Notes: a model not told the origin generated them from the sequence alone. Counted from the stretch's first letter, positions 40,839 to 49,788 are shown. The stretch: DNA of 64,000 nt from Agromyces mediolanus (GCF_023715325.1 NZ_JAMBNX010000004.1:248001-312000), one strand, 5' to 3'. Numbers and translations are program-made.

Positions 40839-41684
40839 ATGGGTATGCAGATCAACACCAACGTTGCGGCGTTCAACGCGCACCGCAACCTCACCAACAC
40901 GCAGAACGATCTGTCGAAGTCGCTCGAGAAGCTCTCGAGCGGTCTGCGCATCAACCGTGCTGCCGACGACGCCGCGGGCCTCGCGATCTCGGAGGGCCTG
41001 CGTTCGCAGATCTCCGGCACCAAGGTCGCGGCGCGCAACGCGCAGGACGGCATCTCCGTCATCCAGACGGCGGAAGGTGCGCTGACCGAGGTCCACAACA
41101 TCCTCCACCGCATGCGCGACCTCGCGGTCCAGGGCGCGAGCGACTCGAACAACGCCGAGTCGCGTGCGGCCATCCAGAAGGAAGCCGACGCGCTGAGCCT
41201 CGAGCTCTACCGCGTCTCGGAGGGCGTGAACTTCAACGGGATCGACCTGCTCAAGGGCGGCTCGCTGAACTTCCAGGTGGGCGCGGGCGACACCGCGAAC
41301 GACACGATCGCGATCAACCTCGCGAACGTGGGCACCTCGGTCGGCACGCTGGCCTCGGCCGACGGCACCGCCGTCGGTGCGGGCTTCGTCGTCACGAGCA
41401 ACGCGACCGCGAACACCACGCTGACCGCGATCGACACCGCCGTCACGGCGATCTCGACCGCTCGCGCCGACCTCGGTGCGCAGCAGAACCGCTTCGAGTC
41501 GACCATCCGTACGCTGAACGTCTCGGCCGAGAACCTCTCGGCGGCCGAGTCGCGCATCCGCGACACGGACATGGCGGCCGAGATGGTCAGCTACACCCGC
41601 GCCAGCATCCTCTCGCAGGCCGGTACCGCGATGCTCGCCCAGGCCAACCAGGCCAACCAGGGCGTGCTGAAGCTCCTCGGCTAA
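40839..41684 (+). CDS. fliC: Flagellin
   Basis: A 281-residue filament subunit, exported by the flagellar type III system. The conserved N-terminal D0/D1 region is MQINTNVAAFNAHRNLTNTQ onward, with LEKLSSGLRINRAADDAAGLAISE; the C-terminal D0/D1 region includes RTLNVSAENLSAAESRIRDTDMAAEMV and ends LAQANQANQGVLKLLG. The variable middle is short and Ala/Thr-rich, so this is a small flagellin. AAGGAAG at 40822-40828 precedes the ATG at 40839. It is transcribed from the promoter at 40757 and followed by a strong hairpin. Confidence 0.97.
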   Translation: MGMQINTNVAAFNAHRNLTNTQNDLSKSLEKLSSGLRINRAADDAAGLAISEGLRSQISGTKVAARNAQDGISVIQTAEGALTEVHNILHRMRDLAVQGASDSNNAESRAAIQKEADALSLELYRVSEGVNFNGIDLLKGGSLNFQVGAGDTANDTIAINLANVGTSVGTLASADGTAVGAGFVVTSNATANTTLTAIDTAVTAISTARADLGAQQNRFESTIRTLNVSAENLSAAESRIRDTDMAAEMVSYTRASILSQAGTAMLAQANQANQGVLKLLG

Positions 41685-41705
41685 GCCGCAGGGATCACCT
41701 GACCG

Positions 41706-41756
41706 AACCCGGCGGTGACCGAGGCGCTGCACTCCGCCCCGTCACCGCCGGGTTCG
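41706..41756 (+). terminator. Hairpin between fliC and fliD
   Basis: GAACCCGGCGGTGAC (41706-41720) pairs perfectly with GTCACCGCCGGGTTC (41742-41756) across a 21-base loop. It would stop most fliC transcripts and let some continue into fliD, matching the needed excess of flagellin over cap protein. Confidence 0.8.
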
Positions 41757-41793
41757 TCCCGTTCCACCGCACCACGACCGCAAGGAGCAACGC

Positions 41794-43188
41794 ATGGGGA
41801 TCGCCCTCGACGGCCTCGTGAGCGGCCTCAACACGACCGAGCTGATCGCGAAGCTGATGGCCGCCGAGGCCGCGCCGCGCACCCTCCTCGTGCAGAGCAA
41901 GGCGAAGGCCTCCTCCGTCGTCACCGACCTGCTCTCGCTGAATGCGCGCCTCGCCTCGCTCATGGAGCTCGCCCAGACGGCCGCGAAGCCCGAAGCCCTC
42001 TCGAAGTTCACCACCACCGCATCCGACCCTTCGGTGTCCGTCGCGACCCGCCCCGGCGCCTCCGTCGGCGGTATCGACCTCACCGTCACGCGCGTCGCGA
42101 GCGCCCACGTCATGGTCTCCGCCGCGATGCCGAGCCTGCCGGGCGTTCCGCCGGTGCTCACGATCGTGCGCCCCGACGGCACCCGCACCCAGGTCGTCGC
42201 GAGCAGCAACTCGATGGAAGACGTCGCCCGCGCCGTCAACAATGCGGAGCTCGGCATCCGCGCCACCCGCATCCAGGCCGGCACCGACGCCGGCGGCGCG
42301 GCCCTCTCGCGACTCCAGCTCGCGTCGACCGAGACGGGCGCCGCGGCATCCTTCCGCGTCTTCATCGGCAGCGAGGCGGACGTCGACGCCGGCACCGCGA
42401 CCGAGCTCACCGATCAGCCCGGCGCGGCCCTGCTGCGCCAGGGCGTCGACGCCCAGGTCACCCTCTTCGCCGGCACGGCCGCCGAGCAGCAGCTGACGAG
42501 CGCCTCGAACACCTTCACCGACCTGCTGCCCGGGGTCGACGTGACCGTGTCGAAGGCCACCTCCTCCCCCGTCACGATCGCCATCGATCCGAACACGAAG
42601 GAGTCGGCGACGGCGGCCCAGGCCTTCCTCGACAAGATCAAGGAAGTGCTCACCTTCATCGACGCGAAATCGGCGACGGCGAAGTCGACGGATGCCGCGG
42701 GCAACCCCATCACCGTCGTCGGCAGCTTCACGAGCGACTCGAACATCCGCACCCTCCGCCAGTCGCTCGTCGCGGCCATCCAGGGCCCGATCGGCGGCAA
42801 CTCGATCTCACCCTTCGGCATCAGCGTCTCGAAGGACGGCGAGCTCGAGTTCGACGCCGAGAAGTTCCAGAAGGCGCTCGAGACGAACCCGGACGCGGTG
42901 CGCTCGGCGTTCGTCACCGTCGCGACTCGGATCGAGGACGTCACCGATCGCTACTCCGACCGCTTCGACGGTCTGCTGACGAAGCAGATCCAGGGCCGCC
43001 AGACCACCATCGCCGACCTCGACAAGCAGATCGACTCCTGGACGCGCCGGCTGGAGCAGCGCGAGGCGACCCTGAAGCGCACCTACACGGCGCTCGAGGT
43101 CGCCTTGAGCAGCATGAACAAGCAGTCCGACTACCTCGCCTCGCAGCTCGCGAACCTGCCGAGCTGGTCGCCGAACTCGAACAAGTGA
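41794..43188 (+). CDS. fliD: Flagellar filament cap protein (hook-associated protein 2)
   Basis: A 464-residue protein that caps the growing filament and guides flagellin assembly. The N-terminal FliD domain starts GIALDGLVSGLNTTELIAKLMAAEA, and the C-terminal FliD domain includes IQGPIGGNSISPFGISVSKDGELEFDAEKFQKALETNP and a terminal coiled coil (DLDKQIDSWTRRLEQREATLKRTY). The ATG has AAGGAG at the right distance. It follows fliC and precedes fliS, the usual order. Confidence 0.95.
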   Translation: MGIALDGLVSGLNTTELIAKLMAAEAAPRTLLVQSKAKASSVVTDLLSLNARLASLMELAQTAAKPEALSKFTTTASDPSVSVATRPGASVGGIDLTVTRVASAHVMVSAAMPSLPGVPPVLTIVRPDGTRTQVVASSNSMEDVARAVNNAELGIRATRIQAGTDAGGAALSRLQLASTETGAAASFRVFIGSEADVDAGTATELTDQPGAALLRQGVDAQVTLFAGTAAEQQLTSASNTFTDLLPGVDVTVSKATSSPVTIAIDPNTKESATAAQAFLDKIKEVLTFIDAKSATAKSTDAAGNPITVVGSFTSDSNIRTLRQSLVAAIQGPIGGNSISPFGISVSKDGELEFDAEKFQKALETNPDAVRSAFVTVATRIEDVTDRYSDRFDGLLTKQIQGRQTTIADLDKQIDSWTRRLEQREATLKRTYTALEVALSSMNKQSDYLASQLANLPSWSPNSNK

Positions 43189-43210
43189 CCCACGCCCGGA
43201 AGGAGCCGGC

Positions 43211-43612
43211 ATGACCGATCGGCTGAACGACTACCAGCGCACCGCGATCCTCTCGGCGAGCCCGGCGCAGTTGCTCACCATGCTCTACGACCGGCTGCTG
43301 CTCGACCTGCACCGGGCCGAGCAGGCCCAGCTCGCGGAGCGGTGGGGCGAAGCGAGCACGCAGCTGTTGCACGCCCAGGACATCGTGAGCGAGCTGCAGC
43401 GAACCCTCGACGTGCGCGTCTGGGACGGCGCGAGCCGGCTCATGGCGATCTACGACTACGTCTACCAGTCCCTCGTGCGGGCGAACATCTCCCGCGACGT
43501 GGAGCTCACGCGGGAGTGCCAGGCGCGCCTCGAACCGCTGCGCCAGGCGTGGCACGAGGCCGCCGCGATGCCGGTCGCCGCTCCGGCCGGCGGGGTCGCC
43601 CGTGTCGGCTGA
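43211..43612 (+). CDS. fliS: Flagellin chaperone
   Basis: A 133-residue helical chaperone that keeps unexported flagellin unfolded. It shows the FliS features YQRTAILSASPAQLLTMLYDRLLLDLHRAEQA near the start and a helical core through LMAIYDYVYQSLVRANISRD. The length is typical. The ATG has AGGAG upstream, and the next gene starts within its 3' end. Confidence 0.92.
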   Translation: MTDRLNDYQRTAILSASPAQLLTMLYDRLLLDLHRAEQAQLAERWGEASTQLLHAQDIVSELQRTLDVRVWDGASRLMAIYDYVYQSLVRANISRDVELTRECQARLEPLRQAWHEAAAMPVAAPAGGVARVG

Positions 43613-43997
43613 CCCCGTGGGCGGGTCGCCGCTCGGCGGCTCGGGAGCGGATGGCTCGGGAGCGGATGGCTCGGGAGCGGATGACTCGGAGACGGCCGCG
43701 TTGGGGGCGGCCGCCTCGGAGCCGCCCGCTCCCGAGGGCTGGGCCAGGTGGCTCGACGAGCTGGAGCTGGCGCTCGCGGCGGACGGCCCGGTCTCGCTCC
43801 CCGAACCGGCCGGACTCGACCGGCTGCCCGCCGAGCTCGCCGCCCGGGCGGCCGCCGTGCGCGAGCGGATCGATGCCCGCGCCGCCGAGCTGCGCCGCGA
43901 CCGCGACGACACCGCCGCCGAGCTCGCCCGGCTGAGTGCGGCGGGAGCCGCGGCAGCCTCCGCCCCTCGCCCCGCCTACCTCGACGCCACCGCCTGA
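43602..43997 (+). CDS. Unknown flagellar-operon protein with Gly/Ser/Asp repeats (FliT position)
   Basis: A 131-residue protein whose first 30 residues contain three tandem GSGADGSGADGSGAD-type repeats, encoded by an 18-base DNA repeat (GGCTCGGGAGCGGATGGC) at about 43637-43690. The remainder is helical with WARWLDELELALAADGPVSL and a possible coiled coil (RERIDARAAELRRDRDDTAAELARL). It starts with GTG inside fliS. Position after fliS and the helical shape suggest a FliT-like export chaperone, but sequence similarity is not visible. Confidence 0.6.
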   Translation: MSADPVGGSPLGGSGADGSGADGSGADDSETAALGAAASEPPAPEGWARWLDELELALAADGPVSLPEPAGLDRLPAELAARAAAVRERIDARAAELRRDRDDTAAELARLSAAGAAAASAPRPAYLDATA

Positions 43998-44029
43998 GGC
44001 GCCCCTCTCCCTCTGCCCCTTTCCCGGCC

Positions 44030-44098
44030 GGAGGAGATCGTCGCCCGGCGAGGATGCCAGCGGCCGAACCATCCTCCCGCCGTGCGAATCTCCTCCCA
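44030..44098. repeat. Family D element, copy 3
   Basis: 69 bases between GGAGGAGATCG and CGAATCTCCTCCC inverted ends, the same length as the copy at 14504-14572. It lies between the FliT-position gene and the flgB promoter. Confidence 0.6.
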
Positions 44099-44134
44099 CC
44101 CGGCGCACCCGGTGCACCCGAGCGGCACCGCACC

Positions 44135-44162
44135 TAACGGCCGCACCGGCCGCAGCCGAGAG
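44135..44162 (+). promoter_or_regulatory. FliA-type flagellar promoter of the flgB operon
   Basis: TAAC (44135-44138), 16 bases, GCCGAGAG (44155-44162). The flanking bases (CCTAACGG and GAGAGTG) match the fliC and flbD promoters. flgB starts 69 bases downstream. Confidence 0.8.
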
Positions 44163-44231
44163 TGACCCTCGAGCACGGATCGCTCGAGACGAGGCCAGGG
44201 ATCGGCCCCCACCACGCACCCTGGGAGGATC

Positions 44232-44576
44232 GTGCTCGAATCCGTCTCCTCGCTCGCCCTCGCGAGCGCGCTCGACGGCCTCGCCGAGCGCCAGCGGGCG
44301 ATCGCGAACAACATCGCGAACGTGAACACGCCGTTCTACACGGCCAAGCGCGTCCAGTTCGAGGACGCCCTGGCCGCCTCCATCGAGGCCGGTGACGGCC
44401 GCGTGCGCGCAACCACCCAGAACTCGCTCGAGCCGACGAAGCTCAACGGCAACAACGTCAACCTCGACACCGAGACGCTGTCGAACATCGACACCGTGCT
44501 GCGGTACCAGTTCGCGGCACAGGCCGCGAACGGCCAATTCACCTCGCTGCGCACCGCGATGCGCACCAACGGATGA
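44232..44576 (+). CDS. flgB: Flagellar basal-body rod protein FlgB
   Basis: A 114-residue proximal rod subunit. The N-terminal ALDGLAERQRAIANNIANVNTPFYTAKRVQFED is the rod-protein signature (ANNIANVNTP), and the C-terminal part TVLRYQFAAQAANGQFTSLRTAMR is typical of FlgB. It starts at a GTG preceded by GGGAGG. It is the first gene of a long operon running through flgE. Confidence 0.95.
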   Translation: MLESVSSLALASALDGLAERQRAIANNIANVNTPFYTAKRVQFEDALAASIEAGDGRVRATTQNSLEPTKLNGNNVNLDTETLSNIDTVLRYQFAAQAANGQFTSLRTAMRTNG

Positions 44577-44589
44577 CCCGGAGGACCCC

Positions 44590-44982
44590 ATGACCTTCGA
44601 CGCGATCGGCATCGCCGGCTCCGCCCTCACCGTGCACCGCAAGTGGCTCGACGCGGTCTCGGACAACCTCGCCAACGTCAACACGGCGGCACCCACGAAC
44701 GGCGACGCCTTCCAGGCGCGCTACGTGATCGCCCAGGCGGGCGAGGGCACCTCCGGCGTCTACGTGCAGGGCGCCGCCTACGGGGACGCCGAGGGCCGCA
44801 TGGTCTACGAGCCGGCGCACCCGCTCGCCGATGCGGAGGGCTACGTGCGCTACCCGGACATCGACCTGTCCAGCCAGATGGGCTCCCTGATCATGGCGCA
44901 GCGCGGCTACCAGGCGAATGCCGCCGTCGTGGACCGCGCCCGCGAGACCTACATGTCGGCCCTGCAGATCGGACGCAGCTGA
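44590..44982 (+). CDS. flgC: Flagellar basal-body rod protein FlgC
   Basis: A 130-residue rod subunit, slightly shorter than typical (about 134-150). The N-terminus has FDAIGIAGSALTVHRKWLDAVSDNLANVNT and the C-terminal SSQMGSLIMAQRGYQANAAVVDRARETYMSALQIGRS. It follows flgB by 13 bases with GGAGG upstream, and its stop overlaps the fliE start (ATGA). Confidence 0.95.
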   Translation: MTFDAIGIAGSALTVHRKWLDAVSDNLANVNTAAPTNGDAFQARYVIAQAGEGTSGVYVQGAAYGDAEGRMVYEPAHPLADAEGYVRYPDIDLSSQMGSLIMAQRGYQANAAVVDRARETYMSALQIGRS

Positions 44983-45308
44983 TGCCCATCCCCGGAGTGG
45001 ACGGCGTGCAGGCCGGTGTGCAGGCCGTGGCCCAGAGCGGCTACCTCGAGGCCGACGCGACCCGCACGAACGGGGTCGCCGGCACCGGCGGTGCCGCCTT
45101 CGCGGGCGTGCTCGGCGCCGTCGACGGCGCGCAGGCGCTGCAGGCCGAGTCGAAGACGCTCGCGCTGAAGGCCGTCACGGGCGACCTCACCGACATCCAC
45201 CAGGCCACGCTCGCGTCCTCACGCGCGGCCGTGACGCTCGAGCTCGTCGCCGCCGTGCGCAACAAGGGCGTCGAAGCGTTCAACGAGATCATGCGGATGC
45301 AGGCCTGA
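44982..45308 (+). CDS. fliE: Flagellar hook-basal body complex protein FliE
   Basis: A 108-residue adaptor joining the MS ring to the rod. The C-terminal half, LTDIHQATLASSRAAVTLELVAAVRNKGVEAFNEIMRMQA, matches the FliE family consensus; the N-terminus is Ala/Gly-rich. It overlaps both neighbours by ATGA. Confidence 0.9.
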   Translation: MPIPGVDGVQAGVQAVAQSGYLEADATRTNGVAGTGGAAFAGVLGAVDGAQALQAESKTLALKAVTGDLTDIHQATLASSRAAVTLELVAAVRNKGVEAFNEIMRMQA

Positions 45309-46876
45309 TGCCGGCCCCCGTGAAGGCCGGGCTCGCGCGGATCGGCGCGTTCATCGGCGGCTTCAGCACCGCGCAGCGGGTGCTCGCCGTGCTCGCGGTC
45401 GGCCTGCTCGTGCTCGGCGTCGTCGGGCTCTCGGCCTGGCTCACGAAGCCGTCGTACACGCCGCTGTTCAGCGGGCTGTCCGGCTCCGACGCGAGCGCCG
45501 TCGTCGAGCAGCTGCGCTCCGGCAACGTGCCCTACGAGCTCGCCGACGGCGGCACCACGGTGATGGTCCCGGAGCAGGTCGTGTACGAGGAGCGCATCAA
45601 GGCGGCCTCCGCCGGCCTCCCCGCGAACTCCGACGGCGGCGGCTACGCCCTGCTCGACGACCTCGGCATGACGACCTCCTCGTTCCAGCAGTCGGTGACG
45701 TACAAGCGCGCCATCGAGGGCGAGCTCGCGTCGACCATCAAGGCGATGAAGGGCGTGCGTTCCGCCTCGGTGCAGCTCGCGCTGCCCGAGGAGACCGTGT
45801 TCGTCTCCGAGAAGGTCGACCCGACGGCATCCGTCTTCGTCGAGACCGACGCGGGCACCACCCTCTCGACCACCCAGGTGAACGCGATCACCCACCTCAC
45901 GAGCGCCGCGGTCGAGGGCATGAAGGCCGAGGACGTCGCGGTCGTCGACGCCGACGGCAACGTGCTGTCCGCGGTCGGCGTCGGCGCCTCCGGCGGCGCC
46001 GAGAGCCGCGCCGCCGACTACGAGACCCGCACCACCACGGCGGTGCAGCAGATGCTCGACCGGATCGTCGGCTCCGGCAACTCGAGCGTGGCCGTCGCCG
46101 CGACGATCAGCGACGAGTCCGCCGAGGTGACGACCGAGCGGTTCGAGGGCGCCGAGGACACCCCGGCGCTGAACGAGTCGGTCAACACCGAGACGTACAG
46201 CGGCACGGGCGGCGCCCAGGCCGGCGTGCTCGGCCCCGACAACATCGCGGTGCCAGGCGGCACCGGCGGCGACGGCACCTACACCTCCGAGCAGCGCGTG
46301 CAGAACAACGCCGTCGACAAGGTGACCGAGACCCGCAGCATCCCGGCCGGCGCCGTCGCGCGGCAGACCGTGTCGGTCGCGATCGACCGCGACGCGGCGA
46401 AGGGGCTCTCTTCGAACGCGATCCAGGACCTCGTGGCCGCCGCCGCCGGGATCGACCGGCAGCGCGGCGACGCCGTCAACGTCGAGCTCGTCGACTTCAG
46501 CACCGCCGACTCCGAGCGGGCCACCGAGGCGCTGCGCTCCGCCGAGGCGCAGGCCGAGCAGGACCGCCTGGCCGACCTCATCCGCATGGGCGTCATCGCC
46601 CTCGTGACGCTCGTCGTCGGCGTCGTCGGCGCGATCGTCATCGCCCGCCGCCTGCGTCCCCGTCGCGAGCCCCTCGAGCTCGAGGAGGCCGTGCCGCACT
46701 ACACGCAGATCCTCGAATCGGCACCCGAGCCCATCGCCCTCGACGCCCCGACCGAGCCCATCGGCCCGGACCCGGCCGAGAGCCGGCGCAGCGACATCGC
46801 CCGGATGGCCCAGCAGGACCCCGAGCGCACCGCGAAGCTGCTGCGCGCCATGCTCGATGATCGGAGCGCCGGGTGA
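45308..46876 (+). CDS. fliF: Flagellar MS-ring protein FliF
   Basis: A 522-residue membrane-ring protein. The first helix is VLAVLAVGLLVLGVVGLSAWL (about residues 25-45), followed by the ring-building YTPLFSGLSGSDASAVVEQL and NVPYELADGGTTVMVP. SFQQSVTYKRAIEGELASTIKAMKGVRSASVQLALPE is typical of FliF. A second helix near residues 420-440 (LIRMGVIALVTLVVGVVGAIVIA) leads to a cytoplasmic tail that binds FliG. Length is a little under the usual 550. Confidence 0.96.
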   Translation: MPAPVKAGLARIGAFIGGFSTAQRVLAVLAVGLLVLGVVGLSAWLTKPSYTPLFSGLSGSDASAVVEQLRSGNVPYELADGGTTVMVPEQVVYEERIKAASAGLPANSDGGGYALLDDLGMTTSSFQQSVTYKRAIEGELASTIKAMKGVRSASVQLALPEETVFVSEKVDPTASVFVETDAGTTLSTTQVNAITHLTSAAVEGMKAEDVAVVDADGNVLSAVGVGASGGAESRAADYETRTTTAVQQMLDRIVGSGNSSVAVAATISDESAEVTTERFEGAEDTPALNESVNTETYSGTGGAQAGVLGPDNIAVPGGTGGDGTYTSEQRVQNNAVDKVTETRSIPAGAVARQTVSVAIDRDAAKGLSSNAIQDLVAAAAGIDRQRGDAVNVELVDFSTADSERATEALRSAEAQAEQDRLADLIRMGVIALVTLVVGVVGAIVIARRLRPRREPLELEEAVPHYTQILESAPEPIALDAPTEPIGPDPAESRRSDIARMAQQDPERTAKLLRAMLDDRSAG

Positions 46877-47889
46877 ACGACGCCGCGACGATGACGGGCG
46901 CCCAGAAGGTCGCCCTCGTGCTGATGAACCTCGAGCGCGAGCAGGCCGCCGCGCTGCTGAAGGAGTTCAGCGAGACCGAGGCGGAGGAGATCGCCGCCGA
47001 GATCATCCGGCTGCAGCGGGTCGACCTCGACGCCGCGGACCACGCGATCGCGGAGTTCCACGAGCTCGCCATGCGCGGCCGGCTCGCGGCCCGCGGCGGC
47101 CTCGACGTGGCCGAGGGCCTGCTCGAGTCCTCCTTCGGCAGCGAACGCGCCACGGGCGTGATGAACCGCGTCGCCTCCTCGCTCGCCGGGCGCTCCTTCG
47201 AGTTCCTCGACGCCGCGGAGCCCACGCAGGTCATCTCGCTGCTCGAGGCGGAGATGGCCGAGACCGTCGCCCTCGTGCTCACGCACCTGCGCACCCCGCA
47301 GGCCTCGAACATCCTCGCCGCCCTGCCGGACCCCCGCCGGGCGGACGTCGCGGAGTGCATCGCCGGGCTGTCGAGCGCGACCCCCGCCGCCGTCGCGATC
47401 GTGTCCCAGGTGCTGAAGTCCCGCGCCGCATCGATGATCTCGCCCCGCAGCGCCGCCGAGGTGACGGGCGGCGTGCAGCCGCTCGTCGACATCATCAACC
47501 GCGCCCCCGTGGCGACCGAGAAGGCCGTGCTGGAGGCGCTCGAGCAGCGCAACCCCGAGCTCGCCGCCGAGGTGCGCAGCCGCCTGCTCACGTTCACCGA
47601 TCTGGTGCGCTTCGAGGACCGCGACGTGCAGCTCATCGTGCGCGGCATCGACATGGGGGTGCTCGCCCTCGCCCTCCGCGGGGCACCCGCCGCCGTCGAG
47701 GAGAAGATCCGGCACAACCTCTCGGAGCGCAATCGCGAGCTGCTGGACTCCGAGGTCGAGCTGCTCGGCCAGGTGCGCGTCTCGCAGGTCGAGGAGGCGC
47801 GCTCCGAGCTCGTGCGCACCATCCGCGAGCTGGCCGAGGACGGCCGCATCACCGTGCAGCGAGGGGACGCCGATGAGTTCGTCGCGTGA
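46873..47889 (+). CDS. fliG: Flagellar motor switch protein FliG
   Basis: A 338-residue switch component. Typical parts are TGAQKVALVLMNLEREQAAALLKEFSETEAEEIAAEI at the start, a middle domain, and the C-terminal charged torque helix region, LITFTDLVRFEDRDVQLIVRGIDMGVLALALRGA-like, followed by IRHNLSERNRELLDSEVELLG. It interacts with MotA and with FliM. The GTG overlaps the fliF stop by GTGA. Confidence 0.96.
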   Translation: MNDAATMTGAQKVALVLMNLEREQAAALLKEFSETEAEEIAAEIIRLQRVDLDAADHAIAEFHELAMRGRLAARGGLDVAEGLLESSFGSERATGVMNRVASSLAGRSFEFLDAAEPTQVISLLEAEMAETVALVLTHLRTPQASNILAALPDPRRADVAECIAGLSSATPAAVAIVSQVLKSRAASMISPRSAAEVTGGVQPLVDIINRAPVATEKAVLEALEQRNPELAAEVRSRLLTFTDLVRFEDRDVQLIVRGIDMGVLALALRGAPAAVEEKIRHNLSERNRELLDSEVELLGQVRVSQVEEARSELVRTIRELAEDGRITVQRGDADEFVA

Positions 47890-48475
47890 GGCCGCCTTCG
47901 GCACGATCGACTTCCCGCGCATCGGACGCCAGGGCGAGGCGGATGCCGCGGCCGAGGAGCGCGGCTACGCGCAGGGCCTCGCGGCCGCCCGCCGACGCAC
48001 CGAGGCCGAGCGCGAGGAGCTGCTGACCGCGATCGCCGCCCAGGCAGCCGAGCGCGAGGCGCGCCGCGACGCCGAGCACCGGGCCGCGATCGAGGCGCTC
48101 GTGCTCGCCCGCACGGCGCTCGAGGCGGCGGCGCTGCCGGTGCTCGCCACGGCCGAGCGGCAGCTCGCGGAGGGCGCGCTCGCCCTCGCCGAGACGGTGC
48201 TCGGCGCCGAGCTCGGCGCAGACCCCGACCGGGCCGCCCGCGCGGCACTCGCCCGCGCGCTGGACCACGACGACGCGGCGCTCGTCGCACGCGTGCGGAT
48301 GCATCCCACCGCCCTCGCCCGCATCGCCGCCGCAGCCCCCGAGCACGTCGAGCTCGTCGCCGACGCCGCCCTCGGCGAGGCGGACGCCGTCGCCGAGCTG
48401 CCCGACGGGCTCGTCGACGCCCGCATCGCCGCGGCCCTCGACCGGGCCCGCCGGGCCATCCGGGAGTCGCGATGA
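47873..48475 (+). CDS. fliH: Flagellar export regulator FliH-like protein
   Basis: A 200-residue protein in the usual fliH position between fliG and fliI. It is strongly helical and Ala/Arg/Glu-rich (about residues 25-75), with AEERGYAQGLAAARRR resembling the GxxxG-type N-terminal part of FliH, and a folded C-terminal half. FliH regulates the FliI ATPase. The assignment is based largely on position and composition. It starts inside the 3' end of fliG. Confidence 0.8.
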   Translation: MSSSREAAFGTIDFPRIGRQGEADAAAEERGYAQGLAAARRRTEAEREELLTAIAAQAAEREARRDAEHRAAIEALVLARTALEAAALPVLATAERQLAEGALALAETVLGAELGADPDRAARAALARALDHDDAALVARVRMHPTALARIAAAAPEHVELVADAALGEADAVAELPDGLVDARIAAALDRARRAIRESR

Positions 48476-49788
48476 CGACGCTCCTCGACGCCCCCGCCTT
48501 CGGCTCAGCGCTGGACGCGGCACGACCCGCCCGCCTCGGCCGGGTGCGCAGCGCGATCGGCCTCGCCCTCGAGGTCGAGGGGCTGCCGCTCGCCGTCGGC
48601 GAGGTCGTCGAGCTCGGCGGCGCCTCCGCCGAGGTCGTCGCCGTGCGGCCGGGCGCGGCCTCCTGCATGCTGCTCACCCCGCTCGACGCGCCCGCCGTCG
48701 GCCTGCCCGTGCACCGCGTCGCGGGCACCGCGACCGCCCCGGTCGGCCGTGGCCTCCTCGGCCGCGTGATCGACGGGCTCGGCCGGCCCATCGACGGCCG
48801 CGGGCCGATCCGCGCCGAGGCGCAGGTGCCGCTCCGGCATCCCTCGCCCCCGCCGCTCGACCGCGCCCGCATCGACCGCCGCCTGCAGACCGGGGTGCGC
48901 GTGCTCGATGCGCTCGTCCCGCTCGGCCGCGGCCAGCGGCTCGGCCTCTTCGCCGGCTCCGGCGTCGGCAAATCGACGCTGCTGTCGATGATCGCCCGCG
49001 GCTCCGAGGCCGAGGTCTCGGTGATCGCGCTCATCGGCGAGCGCGGCCGCGAGGTGCGCGAGTTCATCGAGGACGACCTCGGCCCGGCCGGCCTCGCCCG
49101 CTCGGTCGTCGTCGTCGCGACGGCGGACGAGCCGGCGCCGATGCGCCTGCGGGCCGCCCAGCTCGCGACCCGGATCGCCGAGCACGAGCGGGAGCGCGGT
49201 GCGCACGTCGTGCTGATGATGGACTCCCTCACCCGCGTCGCCATGGCGCAGCGCGAGGTGGGCCTGTCGGCGGGCGAGCCGCCCGCGACCCGCGGCTACC
49301 CGCCCTCGACATTCGCCCTGCTGGCCCGTCTCCTCGAGCGCGCCGGCGCGGGCAGGAGCGGCTCGGTCACCGGCCTCTACACGGTGCTCGTCGACGGCGA
49401 CGACCACAACGAGCCCATCGCCGACCAGGCCCGCTCGCTGCTCGACGGGCACGTGGTGCTCGACCGCCGCATCGCCGTGGCCGGGCGCTACCCCGCCGTC
49501 GACGTGCTCGGATCGATCTCCCGCGTCGCCGGCCGGATCACCCCGCCCGCGGAACTCGCCGACGCCGCCGCCCTGCGCCGGGCCATCGCCGCGCGCACTC
49601 AGGCGCAGGACCTCATCGACGTCGGCGCGTACCAGCCCGGCGCGAACCCGCTCGTCGATGCGGCGCTCGCGAACGAGCAGGCGATCGACGCATTCCTCGG
49701 GCAGCGGCTCGGCGAATCGACGCCGCTGGAGCAGACCACCGCCGCGCTCGCGGCGCTCGTGAGTGCGATCGGAGGTGCCACGGCATGA
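48472..49788 (+). CDS. fliI: Flagellum-specific ATPase FliI
   Basis: A 438-residue F1-beta-like ATPase that helps feed substrates to the export gate. Walker A is AGSGVGKSTLL, and GERGREVREFIEDDLG is the family signature. Walker B is VVLMMDSLTRVAMAQREVGLSAGEPPATRGYPPS-like, with the catalytic Glu just before. It overlaps fliH and fliJ at both ends by ATGA. Confidence 0.97.
   Translation: MTTLLDAPAFGSALDAARPARLGRVRSAIGLALEVEGLPLAVGEVVELGGASAEVVAVRPGAASCMLLTPLDAPAVGLPVHRVAGTATAPVGRGLLGRVIDGLGRPIDGRGPIRAEAQVPLRHPSPPPLDRARIDRRLQTGVRVLDALVPLGRGQRLGLFAGSGVGKSTLLSMIARGSEAEVSVIALIGERGREVREFIEDDLGPAGLARSVVVVATADEPAPMRLRAAQLATRIAEHERERGAHVVLMMDSLTRVAMAQREVGLSAGEPPATRGYPPSTFALLARLLERAGAGRSGSVTGLYTVLVDGDDHNEPIADQARSLLDGHVVLDRRIAVAGRYPAVDVLGSISRVAGRITPPAELADAAALRRAIAARTQAQDLIDVGAYQPGANPLVDAALANEQAIDAFLGQRLGESTPLEQTTAALAALVSAIGGATA

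Noticed and set aside
46638-49244. Antisense open frame of 868 codons opposite fliF-fliI
   Set aside because: High GC leaves long stop-free antisense frames. Its translation is Ser/Arg/Ala-rich without domain patterns, while the plus strand carries clear flagellar proteins.
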